Notes: generated by a model not told the origin, from the letters alone. Counted from the first letter of the stretch, positions 25,687 to 38,070 are shown. The stretch: DNA of 64,000 nucleotides from Theocolax elegans (GCA_026168455.1 CM047431.1:49704032-49768031); one strand, 5' to 3'. Numbers and translations are program-made.

Positions 25687-25929
25687 GGTGTTTTTTCGAC
25701 GAAAATTGCAAAAAAAATGTTAAAATCCGTGTTTCTTCACGTTGAAAGTGAAAAGAAAATATGTGACGAGGCAGTTTTCGCAATGTTGGACCTTAGTATC
25801 ATGCAAGAGATGTGCCTAAAAAAACTGTTGCTTGTTTTTGGGGACATTAAACCCGAAACTAGTCGTGGATTTCCTCATATACATTATGTAATAGTTTTAA
25901 TATTCATTTATTTATCTCATTTAAATTAA
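25687..25929 (+). CDS. Exon-like open frame, unknown product (copy 1)
   Basis: An open frame follows a good acceptor (TAATTTCAG at 25678-25686) and contains an ATG at 25717. The peptide includes EKKICDEAVFAMLDLSIMQE and then a leucine-rich LKKLLLVFGDIKP. The pattern loosely recalls the end of a SAM domain, but too few positions match to claim it. A possible donor after CATTAT is weak (GTAATA). It lies just upstream of Mipp gene A coding exon 1. It could be a remnant exon of a mobile or duplicated gene, or a chance frame. An identical frame is at 28300-28542. Confidence 0.25.
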   Translation, partial: GVFSTKIAKKMLKSVFLHVESEKKICDEAVFAMLDLSIMQEMCLKKLLLVFGDIKPETSRGFPHIHYVIVLIFIYLSHLN

Positions 25930-26068
25930 AAACAAATGTTATTCGACTAATACCTATACCGATCGCCGTCATATATTGCCAACTAGTGAACCCAATAATA
26001 AAACCTTAAAAATATGTATAAAAAAATGTAATAATTTCAGGTGGAAAATTATAAAAGTTAAGAAAAAC

Positions 26069-27785
26069 ATGAAGGTGGCCACGATCATATTCGTCGGGCT
26101 GACGGCTATCCTTTCGCAAGTCGCAGCTCGAGAATACGATTATTGTTATGCCTACGACCAGGATCCTTATCTTCTTATGGGCACTAAAACAGCTTATCAG
26201 TTCGTTCGGGGTAGATCCAGGTTACCGCCAGTACCAAGTAAGTGCACCTATAAACATACTAAAAACGCAAGATAAAACAAAATAAATTTCTTTACCGACC
26301 GAGTTATAACAATTGTATTGAGATAATTAAAAATCTATAGATTTTAATCTACGTACGAGAAAGAGAGAGAGAGATTGGATTTTCAATAACCCTACTAAAA
26401 ATTTATCGAAACATTTGTGAAACGTTCGTTTAGTCATATATTAACCGTTTGATATTATAAGCTTCGAGCAATAAATTCGTAAAAAATAATTTTGATTAAC
26501 CATTAGAAGTAGTTTATAAACTCTAAATCTTAAAGTGTAATAAGTATGGTACTTTTGAAAACGTGTAAAATTACTGTCGATTTACTTACACATTTTAACA
26601 TCAATTTTTACACTTTAAGACGTACATAGTGCGTATGATTAAATTTGAAAAGGTTAATCTACAGTGCTCGTAACTGCAGTATTCCGGAATAAAATGTCAC
26701 TAATTTAAATTCTAAACGTAACGCAACACTCGCGACAAGAAGAACGTGTTGTGACGTCGATAAGTTAGAAATCCTAATCGCGAAGAAAATATACCTCGTT
26801 CGAGTCAGTGGGTGGGTGGCATCATCATCATCGTTGTATTAAGGACATAGTCTTGGCAATTGCAGACTTAAATAATAAGTAGGTTACTACTTAAGAAACG
26901 GTTAGTAATAGTCAATTTGCGATTATGACATTGTTTCGTTAACAATCGCTCGGGATAATTAATAAATCTTTACTCAAGTCGTTGACTCTTTAATTTAACG
27001 TTTAACCTTGCGCCAAATGTTAAAGGAAAGATAATTATATACAATCTTTTATTTTTATACCGCGGCGCGGCCTCTTTGTTCATATGTATATATAAGTAAA
27101 TATTTCACGCATAAAATGTTCTTCACGTATCGTGATCCACCGAGAATAACAATATATGGACCATATTTCACGTCAACTGGTTGGATCAAAATTTTAAAAT
27201 GCTTTAAATTTTAGGTACAGGCTGGAAATGTTTATTAGAAAACAGATCAAAATTTTTAGGTGCTGACAATAATTTGTTATTTGGGTTAGAATTCTTAATA
27301 TCAAGGTCAATGACTCATGAACTACAATATACAACAATATACAACATACAACAACCACGCCACAATCGATTTTTCTATTTAACAATCTAAGAAAAAAAGC
27401 TCGAAACAATACCTTTCTAATAAACTGTAGCTTGCAATTTGCCTGTCCAAGCCTACCAAAAATTATGGTATTTTAAAAAGTAACAAAAATGTTACATACA
27501 TGTTCAATTCCATTTCAACCAGTGTCCGATCCAACGAATTGACGTGAAATGGGTCCATGTATGAGAAAATCATTTAACGGGTTCGACGAATTGTATTAAT
27601 AACGAAGGAAAATCTATAATAGGTGTTGTATTGTTTGATCATTTGCTTCGCAGACTGTTCGCCCGCACAAATTTGGATACTGGCTAGACACGGTGCTCGT
27701 TATCCTGGACGTAAAGCCATAACTCAATTGAACACCCTGCCCAAGCTCCGTGATCAGATAATTTACAACCACGAAAATCGGGGAA
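26069..27785 (+). CDS. MINPP1: Mipp gene A, upstream copy of coding exons 1-2
   Basis: Exon 1 (26069-26237) follows an acceptor at 26040 with a 28-nt leader. It encodes a signal peptide (MKVATIIFVGLTAILSQVAA) and the mature N-terminus with the conserved TAYQF block. Exon 2 (27654-27785) encodes the histidine acid phosphatase signature RHGARYP. Both exons have intact splice sites and phase-1 ends, so they can join directly to exon 3 at 32574. The same pair is repeated at 28681-30401 with identical protein. This pair may be an alternative 5' end of gene A, a redundant leftover of the duplication, or an assembly duplicate. RNA data would show whether both leaders are used. Confidence 0.75.
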
Positions 27786-28299
27786 GTAAGTATATACTTT
27801 TTTTATCAAACAAAAATTTCAGTCGATATATATCCGAAGCGCAGTAATTCTTCGCGCTTATGTATATGTCGATTCGCGGCATCCCTTTCCGCGAAAGGTA
27901 TTCTAATACGTTCAACAGTAACATAAATAGAAGTCTTAAAAATTATAAAAAAAGCTAATACATTTTTATTTACACGTTCTTTTCTTACAGATGATGAATA
28001 ATATATATATATATATATTTTAAATTTAAACAAAAGAATGAAAACAGCTTTCTCCACTTTTTTAACCATAGATGTAAGTTAATCATAGATAGATTTTACT
28101 AAAGGCAGGTTGTAAAGCGAGTGTTTAGAGAGACAATGTGTACTTTCGTCACTTTTGTTCATATACGTGACAAAACATCCTTTTAAATCGAATAAATTAA
28201 ATTCGAATTGGCTGTAAATAGTAAATATTATCTTTTATGATATTTTAATAAAAAACCTTCTACAAATTACTTTTTGCGGTCGCTTTTACATAATTTCAG

Positions 28300-28542
28300 G
28301 GTGTTTTTTCGACGAAAATTGCAAAAAAAATGTTAAAATCCGTGTTTCTTCACGTTGAAAGTGAAAAGAAAATATGTGACGAGGCAGTTTTCGCAATGTT
28401 GGACCTTAGTATCATGCAAGAGATGTGCCTAAAAAAACTGTTGCTTGTTTTTGGGGACATTAAACCCGAAACTAGTCGTGGATTTCCTCATATACATTAT
28501 GTAATAGTTTTAATATTCATTTATTTATCTCATTTAAATTAA
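28300..28542 (+). CDS. Exon-like open frame, unknown product (copy 2)
   Basis: Exact protein duplicate of the frame at 25687-25929, carried by the 2.6-kb tandem duplication, with the same acceptor and ATG (28330). I do not recognise it. Identity between the copies says nothing about selection, because the surrounding non-coding DNA is equally similar. Confidence 0.25.
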   Translation, partial: GVFSTKIAKKMLKSVFLHVESEKKICDEAVFAMLDLSIMQEMCLKKLLLVFGDIKPETSRGFPHIHYVIVLIFIYLSHLN

Positions 28543-28680
28543 AAACAAATGTTATTCGACTAATACCTATACCGATCGCCGTCATATATTGCCAACTAGT
28601 GAACCCAATAATAAAACCTTAAAAATATGTATAAAAAATGTAATAATTTCAGGTGGAAAATTATAAAAGTTAAGAAAAAC

Positions 28681-31600
28681 ATGAAGGTGGCCACGATCAT
28701 ATTCGTCGGGCTGACGGCTATCCTTTCGCAAGTCGCAGCTCGAGAATACGATTATTGTTATGCCTACGACCAGGATCCTTATCTTCTTATGGGCACTAAA
28801 ACAGCTTATCAGTTCGTTCGGGGTAGATCCAGGTTACCGCCAGTACCAAGTAAGTGCACCTATAAACATACTAAAAACGCAAGATAAAACAAATAAATTT
28901 CTTTACCGACCGAGTTATAACAATTGTATTGAGATAATTAAAAATCTATAGATTTTAATCTACGTACGAGAAAGAGAGAGAGAGAGAGATTGGATTTTCA
29001 ATAACCCTACTAAAAATTTATCGAAACATTTGTGAAACGTTCGTTTAGTCATATATTAACCGTTTGATATTATAAGCTTCGAGCAATAAATTCGTAAAAA
29101 AATAATTTTGATTAACCATTAGAAGTAGTTTATAAACTCTAAATCTTAAAGTGTAATAAGTATGGTACTTTTGAAAACGTGTAAAATTACTGTCGATTTA
29201 CTTACACATTTTAACATCAATTTTTACACTTTAGGACGTACATAGTGCGTATGATTAAATTTGAAAAGGTTAATCTACAGTGCTCGTAACTGCAGTATTC
29301 CGGAATAAAATGTCACTAATTTAAATTCTAAACGTAACGCAACACTCGCGACAAGAAGAACGTGTTGTGACGTCGATAAGTTAGAAATCCTAATCGCGAA
29401 GAAAATATACCTCGTTCGAGTCAGTGGGTGGGTGGCATCATCATCATCGTTGTATTAAGGACATAGTCTTGGCAATTGCAGACTTAAATAATAAGTAGGT
29501 TACTACTTAAGAAACGGTTAGTAATAGTCAATTTGCGATTATGACATTGTTTCGTTAACAATCGCTCGGGATAATTAATAAATCTTTACTCAAGTCGTTG
29601 ACTCTTTAATTTAACGTTTAACCTTGCGCCAAATGTTAAAGGAAAGATAATTATATACAATCTTTTATTTTTATACCGCGGCGCGGCCTCTTTGTTCATA
29701 TGTATATATAAGTAAATATTTCACGCATAAAATGTTCTTCACGTATCGTGATCCACCGAGAATAACAATATATGGACCATATTTCACGTCAACTGGTTGG
29801 ATCAAAATTTTAAAATGCTTTAAATTTTAGGTACAGGCTGGAAATGTTTATTAGAAAACAGATCAAAATTTTTAGGTGCTGACAATAATTTGTTATTTGG
29901 GTTAGAATTCTTAATATCAAGGTCAATGACTCATGAACTACAATATACAACAATATACAACATACAACAACCACGCCACAATCGATTTTTCTATTTAACA
30001 ATCTAAGAAAAAAAGCTCGAAACAATACCTTTCTAATAAACTGTAGCTTGCAATTTGCCTGTCCAAGCCTACCAAAAATTATGGTATTTTAAAAAGTAAC
30101 AAAAATGTTACATACATGTTCAATTCCATTTCAACCAGTGTCCGATCCAACGAATTGACGTGAAATGGGTCCATGTATGAGAAAATCATTTAACGGGTTC
30201 GACGAATTGTATTAATAACGAAGGAAAATCTATAATAGGTGTTGTATTGTTTGATCATTTGCTTCGCAGACTGTTCGCCCGCACAAATTTGGATACTGGC
30301 TAGACACGGTGCTCGTTATCCTGGACGTAAAGCCATAACTCAATTGAACACCCTGCCCAAGCTCCGTGATCAGATAATTTACAACCACGAAAATCGGGGA
30401 AGTAAGTATATACTTTTTTTTATCAAACAAAAATTTCAGTCGATATATATCCGAAGCGCAGTAATTCTTCGCGCTTATGTATATGTCGATTCGCGGCATC
30501 CCTTTCCGCGAAAGGTATTCTAATACGTTCAACAGTAACATAAATAGAAGTCTTAAAAATTATAAAAAAAGCTAATACATTTTTATTTACACGTTCTTTT
30601 CTTACAGATGATGAATAATATATATATATATATATATTTTAAATTTAAACAAAAGAAGCGTCGGGTGAAAAAACCTTTTGAAACGAGCGTAATTTACGTA
30701 ATGGCATTAGGAGTTCCCTGTTCATTACGAAAGCTCGTTACCTCGTGGTGACCTACTCGCAGTTTTACGCTCCTAAAACGCGTCGCGAACGTCAATAAAA
30801 CATCGGCAGTATTCCCCGAGCGGTCGCGTGCACGTGTAAAACGTTGATACATTTGTTCTTCGTGTAACGTGTTAAGAGAAAACTCTTTTCTTTGCCAACC
30901 ACATGTGGATATTTTTTCATTTTTTCATTTCTGAAAAGATAATTTATTCTCGATGTATTTTGAGAGCGATTATCTATATATTAATTTTTTTTCTTTATTA
31001 TAATATGCATTTATTTTATGTATTTTTAATTTTTGAATATTGGGCTATCGGGTGTTATATCGTGCTATTGAAATTAATTATTACATTTGTATGTTACAAA
31101 AATGCAATTTTCATATATTTTTCAAGATTTTCTCGGCGACATATTGTTATAATACCATAATTGTTATAATATAATATTGTTATAATAAATGAAAATTTGT
31201 AAAATTATAGATAGTTACTTAATAAAGGGTAACTAACTCCTGGTTTTGCGTAAATTTGATGTTTTTTCGTCTGCTATTTTGTGGCGCGAAATTTGAATTT
31301 TTATTTGAGTATGATAGCCCCTTAAGGTAACTCTATAGTTACACGAATGTTCTAAAAATTGTTTAATAGTAAATGAAATAGTTAAATTGAATTTTTCTTA
31401 ACGTCCCTAAAAAATTTCAATATCAGTTATCGTGTAATTTTTTCCATAAAATTGATTCAAAATTTACTGTTTTAACATAAGCTTATATGTCGGTACTCTT
31501 TCGATGCCGTTGAAACTAAGTTATTTTAGTTGATATTGATCCATCATCGGTACAAAAAATAACATTTAATCATATTTTAATATATACTATTAAGAAATAC

Positions 31601-34600
31601 AAAAATATATAGGGATTATCGCGTAAAATTTTTATATATCCTTAAAAAACCTCGAAAATTTAAGGTTAAATGTTCAAAATCCTTTACTTACAAATTTTTA
31701 TTCACAAAAATTTAAATAAAACATATTATTTATTGTAGCAAAAGTCGTTAAAATATTTTAAAATAATGTTTAGTTACTAAAAATTACATTTTAAATGTGT
31801 TATAAAAAAATTTTGGCTAATCTCTCAGTTGACTAATCGAGTAACTATAGAGCTACCTTAAGATAAGGCCAATAAGATTAGAATATGTCAAAAACATGAT
31901 TTTATTAAAGATATATAAACTGTTTTACTATAATAAATTATTATAAATGTTTAAGTTACAAATAAAGTATTAAATTTCAAAAAAATTATTTAGTATCGAA
32001 TCGAATAAGATAATTGAACAAGAGTAAAACTGCTCTAAGTCATTAGATTGAAAAAGGTCACTGGAAGTAGCTCAGTTACTACATTTGTTAAGTTAAAAGT
32101 TTACTCGAATTCAATAATTTTTCACTTCTCATAGCGAAATTTAGATTACGTTCTAGGTAATAATTTGACTCGTCATATTTGATATTTAACTTGATTAAAA
32201 TAATTAAATTCTGACTCGATACCGAGTCACTCAGTTCTCCCTCTAAACAAGTCAATTTTTCACTCGAATAAATTTAAAGAGTTGCTTGATGGAATAATTA
32301 AATTCTGACTCGATAATGAGTCACTCAGTGTTGCCTCTAAACGAATCAATTTTTCACTCGAACAAATTTAGAGATTTAATTTTTGCAACCATGAATGCAT
32401 CTTTAAAAATAAAATAGATTGATCAAAATGATTTTTTAAAGACATTCGAATGTAGCGAATTTCATTATAGAATCTAGAGAGAGAAAGTGTTCCGGAGGAG
32501 ATTTAGGAAAAGAATAATTAATTATTTAATAATTTATATTTAATAAATTTAATTATTTGTTTATTTGTAATAGATGGACGATTGTGTAACGCCGATCTGG
32601 AATATCTGAGAAATTGGCAACCGAATATTAATCTTAATAACTCGACTGCCGATTTGTTGACCACGCAAGGTGAAGAAGACATACGATTATTCGCAAGACG
32701 ACTGCAAAGTGAATTTCCCGAGCTGTTGAGAACGGATAATCAAAATATAAATTATCAGACTTATAAGGTATTTTGAGCTCAATTGGGGTGTAAAACTTAT
32801 TTTTAAAATCGAATGTATATTTCAGAGATTGTTAAATTGATTATATTATCATTTTATTGAGATACTACAGTTTTTACATAAATTAATATTTTATACAACA
32901 TTTTGAAGAAAATCATGAGAATGTTACTTTTTGCCATGATTAAACAAATGTTAAGGAGGTGGCATACCTGGTAGGTTACCGATTGAGCAAAAGAATTTAA
33001 TAATTATTCTATTTATTTAAAAAAAAATACGCAATTTTATGCAAAATTCGAATACAGAAGCACTAGATAATTAAATAATAAGTAATTCTACAAACTTTCA
33101 AGTCAATATAACAAAGACACCCTAAAAATTTTCTGCACCGGAAATGTACGATTCTCCGTGATTCTTTGGTGCAGAAATTTTTTAGGGTGTCTTTGTTGTA
33201 TTGACCTGGAACTTTGTAGAATGACTTATTATTTAATTATCTACTGCTTCTGTATTTGAATTTTCCATAAAAGTGCGTATTTTTTTAAATAAATAGAATA
33301 ATTACCTTTTTTGCCTCGGTCGGTAATCTACCGGGTAAGCCACCCTTAAGAATAATACTTGACAGTAAATTTTAAGTACCAAAAATTTCAATTATTTAAT
33401 AGGTTTGTTTAATTATTTGACATCCTCTTAGCGATAACTCGTTTTACAAAGAATATTGTTATTGATATTTGATAGTTCCGTGCCAGTCAAACTCAAAGAA
33501 CGCAAGCTAGTCTTGAAGCTTTCATGGAAGGTCTTTTCAATAGTAGAAATGCGGTACCAGCAGAAACTCCACCAGCTAACGACTCTTTGCTTCGAGTGAG
33601 TTACTTCGAATAAATATTGTAATCTGAATGCATCTGTTTTACCTACCCTGTCGAAATAATTTATAAAATTTTTTACATATATGTATATAATGGAATGTTA
33701 CATGTATTAAAAGTTAAAATTTTTAAAATTATTCAAGAAAAGCATTATCTGAATGACATAATCTTACTGAGTCGGTAAAACAGTCGAATTTAGTTATTAT
33801 TAAGGTATTAAAGTCAAGCTTAATCGTTTTTACCTTATCTATGGAGCTAAACAAACAATTCAATTATAATTAATAAAACATGATTATATTTGGTAAAAGT
33901 ACAAAAAGAAGCACTTGGTTGACCTCTGTGCAAAATTTGAGACTAAAGTTCAAATTTTGTACACAGACATGATTATTAGTAAACCAAGCCCATCTTCTCC
34001 ATTTTTTCAACTCTATAATATTGTATAAAACACAATTCAATTCTTTGTTTAACTCAGTCGATAAGGTACGGAGAAATAAATTTGACTTTGATAGTTGATT
34101 AATAAATACGCAGTAAATGGTAGTAACAAAATCTTGTTTCTCTCTTTCTTAAGGTGTACAAAAATTGTCCAACTTGGGAAAACAGTTTAAACACCGATCG
34201 CGTGGATTACGAAGCTGAAGCGTTCATCGCTGGACCTGAATACCAAAATTTACTTCAAAACGTCAGCCGTCGTTTAGGCTTCGCGTATAAAATCAGCAAC
34301 GGTAAATTTAATTATTGTGTTTCTAATAAACAGTATTGAAACTATATTATTGACAACTAATCGTTTTATCAGATTCTATTCAATTGATGTACGACATGTG
34401 TCGGTACGAAAAAGCTTGGGACGTCGAACGGCTATCCGCATGGTGCTCGATCTTCAGCAAAGACGAGTTGAAAATTTTGGAATACCTCGAGGACCTTGAC
34501 TATTATTATTACATTGGACCTGGCCGAGACATCAATAAGAAACTTGGGTGTCCTCTCATTAAAGATATGTTCGATCACTTCAAGTAAGTAATTAATTTGT

Positions 34601-36380
34601 ATATTCAAACTGCATTACCGGCTGATGATAAAATAATTAATTATGGGTATCTCGTTAGAAATTTGGAACGCGGATCTTATGGAAATGAACCGAAAGGAAT
34701 CTTTTATTTCGCGCACACGGTGACACTTCAATCGTTATTAACTGCGTTGGGAATAGGCAAAGATTCGACACCTTTGTTAGCCAGTAATTATTACAATGTA
34801 AACAGAAGAAGTTTTCGCACTTCTAATCTCGGATCGTTTGCTTCCAACTTGATTGCTGTTTTCTACAGGTACGTAACTAATAAATATTAAATAATCGTTT
34901 ATTCAATAACGATTGTCTATATGTACTTTGCAATACAAATTTACCGACGGAGTCTTGTTTGTATTAATAAATAAACGCCCACAGTAAACTAATTAAATAT
35001 TCAAAGTCAATTTTCATTAAACATGAAATAAGATTAATCTCACTTGTTCAAACTTTACTAAAAACGAGATAGTAATGTTTTAATTTTGCACAAGCAAGTG
35101 ATTATCTTACATATCATTTGATACAAAATCAACAAAAATATTCAAATGTAATTAAAAAAAAATCTTCTTTAAATGATTATTAGTTAACTGCAAATTGACG
35201 AGGCAAGGTATCTGCCGTTGGTAATAAAGTCATGAAAGTAAAAATTAACTATTAAAATTGCTTGAAAATAAAAGGATTAAATTGCGCGATTTGAAATTAA
35301 GTTATGTATGTAGAAGTTGTGTTACAAATGCCCTTAAAGGTGTGACATACCTGATTGTTACCGACCGAGCAAAAAATAATTATTATTACATTTATTTAAC
35401 GATATATATAAAACTTTTGATGATATCAATTATCAATTATAATAATATATAAAATTATCTTTTATGCTTTTCTTTGGATTTTCTAAAAACATTTTCTTTC
35501 AAAAATATGGTTAGTTCCTCATTAGACTATTTTATAAGTAAACAAAATTTAATAAAAATTACATTTTAGATTATAATTTTTTTCTCAAAAACTAATCCAT
35601 GAACGATTATGAAATGTTTACAACATAATGCTATTATTATGTTCTATTTCCACAATTTTTTCAACAATATTGATGAATTATTATCAGAGGTACAAATAAT
35701 CAAACGTTTTGTGCCAAAATACATAATGTTTAATAACTCAGGTAATAATGGATATTTTGGACTGAAAAATAATAGGGATCGAAACTACCAAAATGACTAT
35801 TATTTACCAAAATATCAAGTGGATTAAATGCTTTTTAATCCTGAAAACTTTCAAATTAAATCAAAACTAATTGATATAATTATTTGAAATTTTTACAGTT
35901 TATGACCATTAAATGTTTCTTTCATCACAATTTCTTTCAGCACATTTGCCTGATGAATTTCCAAACTATAAAATAAATAAAAAAAGTCATATTATTTAAA
36001 TAATAAAAAATCTAATAGAGATAATTTGTCAATCTAAAATCGAGCGGATAGATTTTTTTATTCTCTATAAAGTACATTCAGTCCAATTAAAAAAAAATAA
36101 TAATAATTCTAACAAAAATAATAATAATTCCAGGTGTAGCGACGCTCGATCGCCGAATAAAGTAATGTTCTACTTGGACGAAATGACCGTTCACATGGAT
36201 GGATGCAGCGTCGGCCTGTGCGATTGGGATTACCTGAAGGACAGGTTTGGAAGAACCGCGAACGAGTGTACCCTCAACTTCTGTTACGATCCGAACGCGG
36301 CATCCGGTTTACAAAGTTTGAGTATCATCGGTCTCCTCGTCATCAGCCTCGTCACTCTTCGCTCTCGTTTCACTCTGTGA
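28681..36380 (+). CDS. MINPP1: Multiple inositol polyphosphate phosphatase-like, gene A (476 aa, 8 coding exons)
   Basis: Predicted exons: 28681-28849, 30270-30401, 32574-32767, 33476-33595, 34154-34301, 34373-34583, 34659-34868, 36134-36380. All introns are GT-AG, and the joined frame is open for 476 codons. The family removes phosphates from inositol hexakis- and pentakisphosphate; the signal peptide (residues 1-20) puts it in the secretory route. The catalytic RHGARYP is at 68-74. A QRTQASLEAFMEGL block at 172-185 matches the substrate-binding Arg region. The proton-donor site near 344 reads HTV where classical MINPPs have HAE. The C-terminus has CSVGLCDW and then a hydrophobic stretch (SIIGLLVISLVTL), which suggests a GPI signal, as in Drosophila Mipp1. 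An ATTAAA poly(A) signal lies at 36704. Exons 1-2 and exon 8 each exist in a second copy. Introns hold three TTAA-flanked elements. Confidence 0.9.
31322..31861. mobile_element. 540-bp TTAA-flanked element (family T3) in intron 2 of Mipp gene A
   Basis: The terminal inverted repeats are GGTAACTCTATAGTTAC (left) and GTAACTATAGAGCTACC (right), bounded by TTAA at 31322-31325 and 31858-31861. The interior is AT-rich and non-coding. A TTAA target duplication is the hallmark of piggyBac-type transposition, so this is best read as a non-autonomous piggyBac-like element. The terminal bases do not match the usual CCC start. Confidence 0.65.
32201..32376. repeat. Two tandem copies of a 93-bp unit in intron 2 of Mipp gene A
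   Basis: TAATTAAATTCTGACTCGAT starts at 32201 and recurs at 32294, followed in both by GAGTCACTCAG and a TTTTTCACTCGAA block. The unit contains several ACTCG/CGAGT half-sites. No function is evident. Confidence 0.7.
32951..33349. mobile_element. 399-bp palindromic MITE, TTAA-flanked (family T2), in intron 3 of Mipp gene A
   Basis: Nearly the whole element is an inverted repeat centred near 33150. GGAGGTGGCATACCTGGTAG on the left is the imperfect complement of the right end, CTACCGGGTAAGCCACCC. TTAA bounds both sides (32951-32954 and 33346-33349). Half-elements with the same left end (GTGACATACCTG then GTTACCGACCGAGC) occur at 35334 and 37020, so the family has other members in this gene. No transposase is present. 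Confidence 0.7.
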
Positions 36381-36703
36381 TGTAATAACAAATAATAATC
36401 TCGACCTTTGTAAATAATAGTTCGTACATATATGTTTTTATTTTTTAACCCGTCGATCTCTCTTAAATTTGGAGAAGTTACTTCGAACGCGCGCCCATAC
36501 GTTATATAACAAACCCTCAATTGCCTCCGTCCGACTTGAACCGCGATCTAACACGGTTGCGTATATATGCATCTTCGCATTTACTTCGAATGTACTGTCT
36601 TTGTATTTATTGTACTATTCATATGTTACCAGATGTTTACAATGTACACGATGTACACGCTGTACGAATTGTGTGAAACGGTCCTGTAGTTATATATACC
36701 GAC

Positions 36704-36709
36704 ATTAAA
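36704..36709 (+). terminator. Poly(A) signal ATTAAA of Mipp gene A
   Basis: ATTAAA lies 324 bp downstream of the stop codon of the first exon 8. A second copy follows in the duplicated unit near 38389. ATTAAA is the commonest variant of the canonical signal. The call is based on position and motif only. Confidence 0.5.
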
Positions 36710-37817
36710 CTCCGATTATTCTTATCATTTTTGACGGTATCTACATATCGGTACACCAGATCACGGTATTGGTCGGGATCGACGTTACCGATAGTACCTA
36801 GTTAAACAGGCGTGTATATCCTTTCACACTCGTTCTATCAAGCTTCACGCAGAAAATTTGTAGCTTTTAAATCAATCGTTTTCCATTTTATAATCGTAAT
36901 TTCATTGCACTTTTATAAAAATAATATATTACACAATTGAAAGATCGTAGAAAATCCAAGTATTATATTGCGCGATTTGAAATTAAGTTATGTATGTAGA
37001 AGTTGTGTTACAAATGCCCTTAAAGGTGTGACATACCTGATTGTTACCGACCGAGCAAAAAATAATTATTATTACATTTATTTAACGATATATATAAAAC
37101 TTTTGATGATATCAATTATCAATTATAATAATATATAAAATTATCTTTTATGCTTTTCTTTGGATTTTCTAAAAACATTTTCTTTCAAAAATATGGTTAG
37201 TTCCTCATTAGACTATTTTATAAGTAAACAAAATTTAATAAAAATTACATTTTAGATTATAATTTTTTTCTCAAAAACTAATCCATGAACGATTATGAAA
37301 TGTTTACAACATAATGCTATTATTATGTTCTATTTCCACAATTTTTTCAACAATATTGATGAATTATTATCAGAGGTACAAATAATCAAACGTTTTGTGC
37401 CAAAATACATAATGTTTAATAACTCAGGTAATAATGGATATTTTGGACTGAAAAATAATAGGGATCGAAACTACCAAAATGACTATTATTTACCAAATAT
37501 CAAGTGGATTAAATGCTTTTTAATCCTGAAAACTTTCAAATTAAATCAAAACTAATTGATATAATTATTTGAAATTTTTACAGTTTATGACCATTAAATG
37601 TTTCTTTCATCACAATTTCTTTCAGCACATTTGCCTGATGAATTTCCAAACTATAAAATAAATAAAAAAGTCATATTATTTAAATAATAAAAAATCTAAT
37701 AGAGATAATTTGTCAATCTAAAATCGAGCGGATAGATTTTTTTTATTCTCTATAAAGTACATTCAGTCCAATTAAAAAAAATAATAATAATTCTAACAAA
37801 AATAATAATAATTCCAG

Positions 37818-38070
37818 GTGTAGCGACGCTCGATCGCCGAATAAAGTAATGTTCTACTTGGACGAAATGACCGTTCACATGGATGGATGCAGCGTCGGCC
37901 TGTGCGATTGGGATTACCTGAAGGACAGGTTTGGAAGAACCGCGAACGAGTGCTACCCTCAACTTCTGTTACGATCCGAACGCGGCATCCGGTTTACAAA
38001 GTTTGAGTATCATCGGTCTCCTCGTCATCAGCCTCGTTACTCTTCGCTCTCGTTTCACTCTGTGATGTAA
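37818..38070 (+). pseudogene. MINPP1: Duplicate, frameshifted exon 8 of Mipp gene A
   Basis: This second copy of the last coding exon keeps the acceptor (TAATTCCAG) and the CSVGLCDWDYLKDRFG block. It has one extra C at about 37953, directly after the conserved NEC. The frame then runs into a charged tail (YPQLLLRSERGIR...) and stops at 38070. It loses the final NFCYD cysteine and the hydrophobic GPI-like tail. It could be a pseudo-exon, a source of a soluble isoform if spliced to exon 7, or the product of a base-call error in a duplicated region. Confidence 0.75.

Larger units (their letters stand above)
25425..30655. repeat. 2.6-kb tandem duplication carrying the first two coding exons of Mipp gene A
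   Basis: Unit 1 is 25425-28036 and unit 2 is 28037-30655, joined head to tail. Both contain an exon-like frame of unknown identity, coding exon 1, intron 1 and coding exon 2. Coding exons 1 and 2 are identical in predicted protein between the units. Differences are mostly microsatellite lengths (GA tract near 26360 and 28975, TA tract near 28005 and 30618) and single bases. The high identity implies a very recent event, or a haplotype duplicated in the assembly. Confidence 0.9.

Noticed and set aside
30230..30541. 103-codon minus-strand frame
   Set aside because: Antisense shadow of the duplicated Mipp exon 2 and its flanks.
35609..35827. 72-codon frame in intron 7 of Mipp gene A, repeated at 37295
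   Set aside because: It is AT-driven and lies in an intron, its end differs between copies because of an indel, and it has no known domain.
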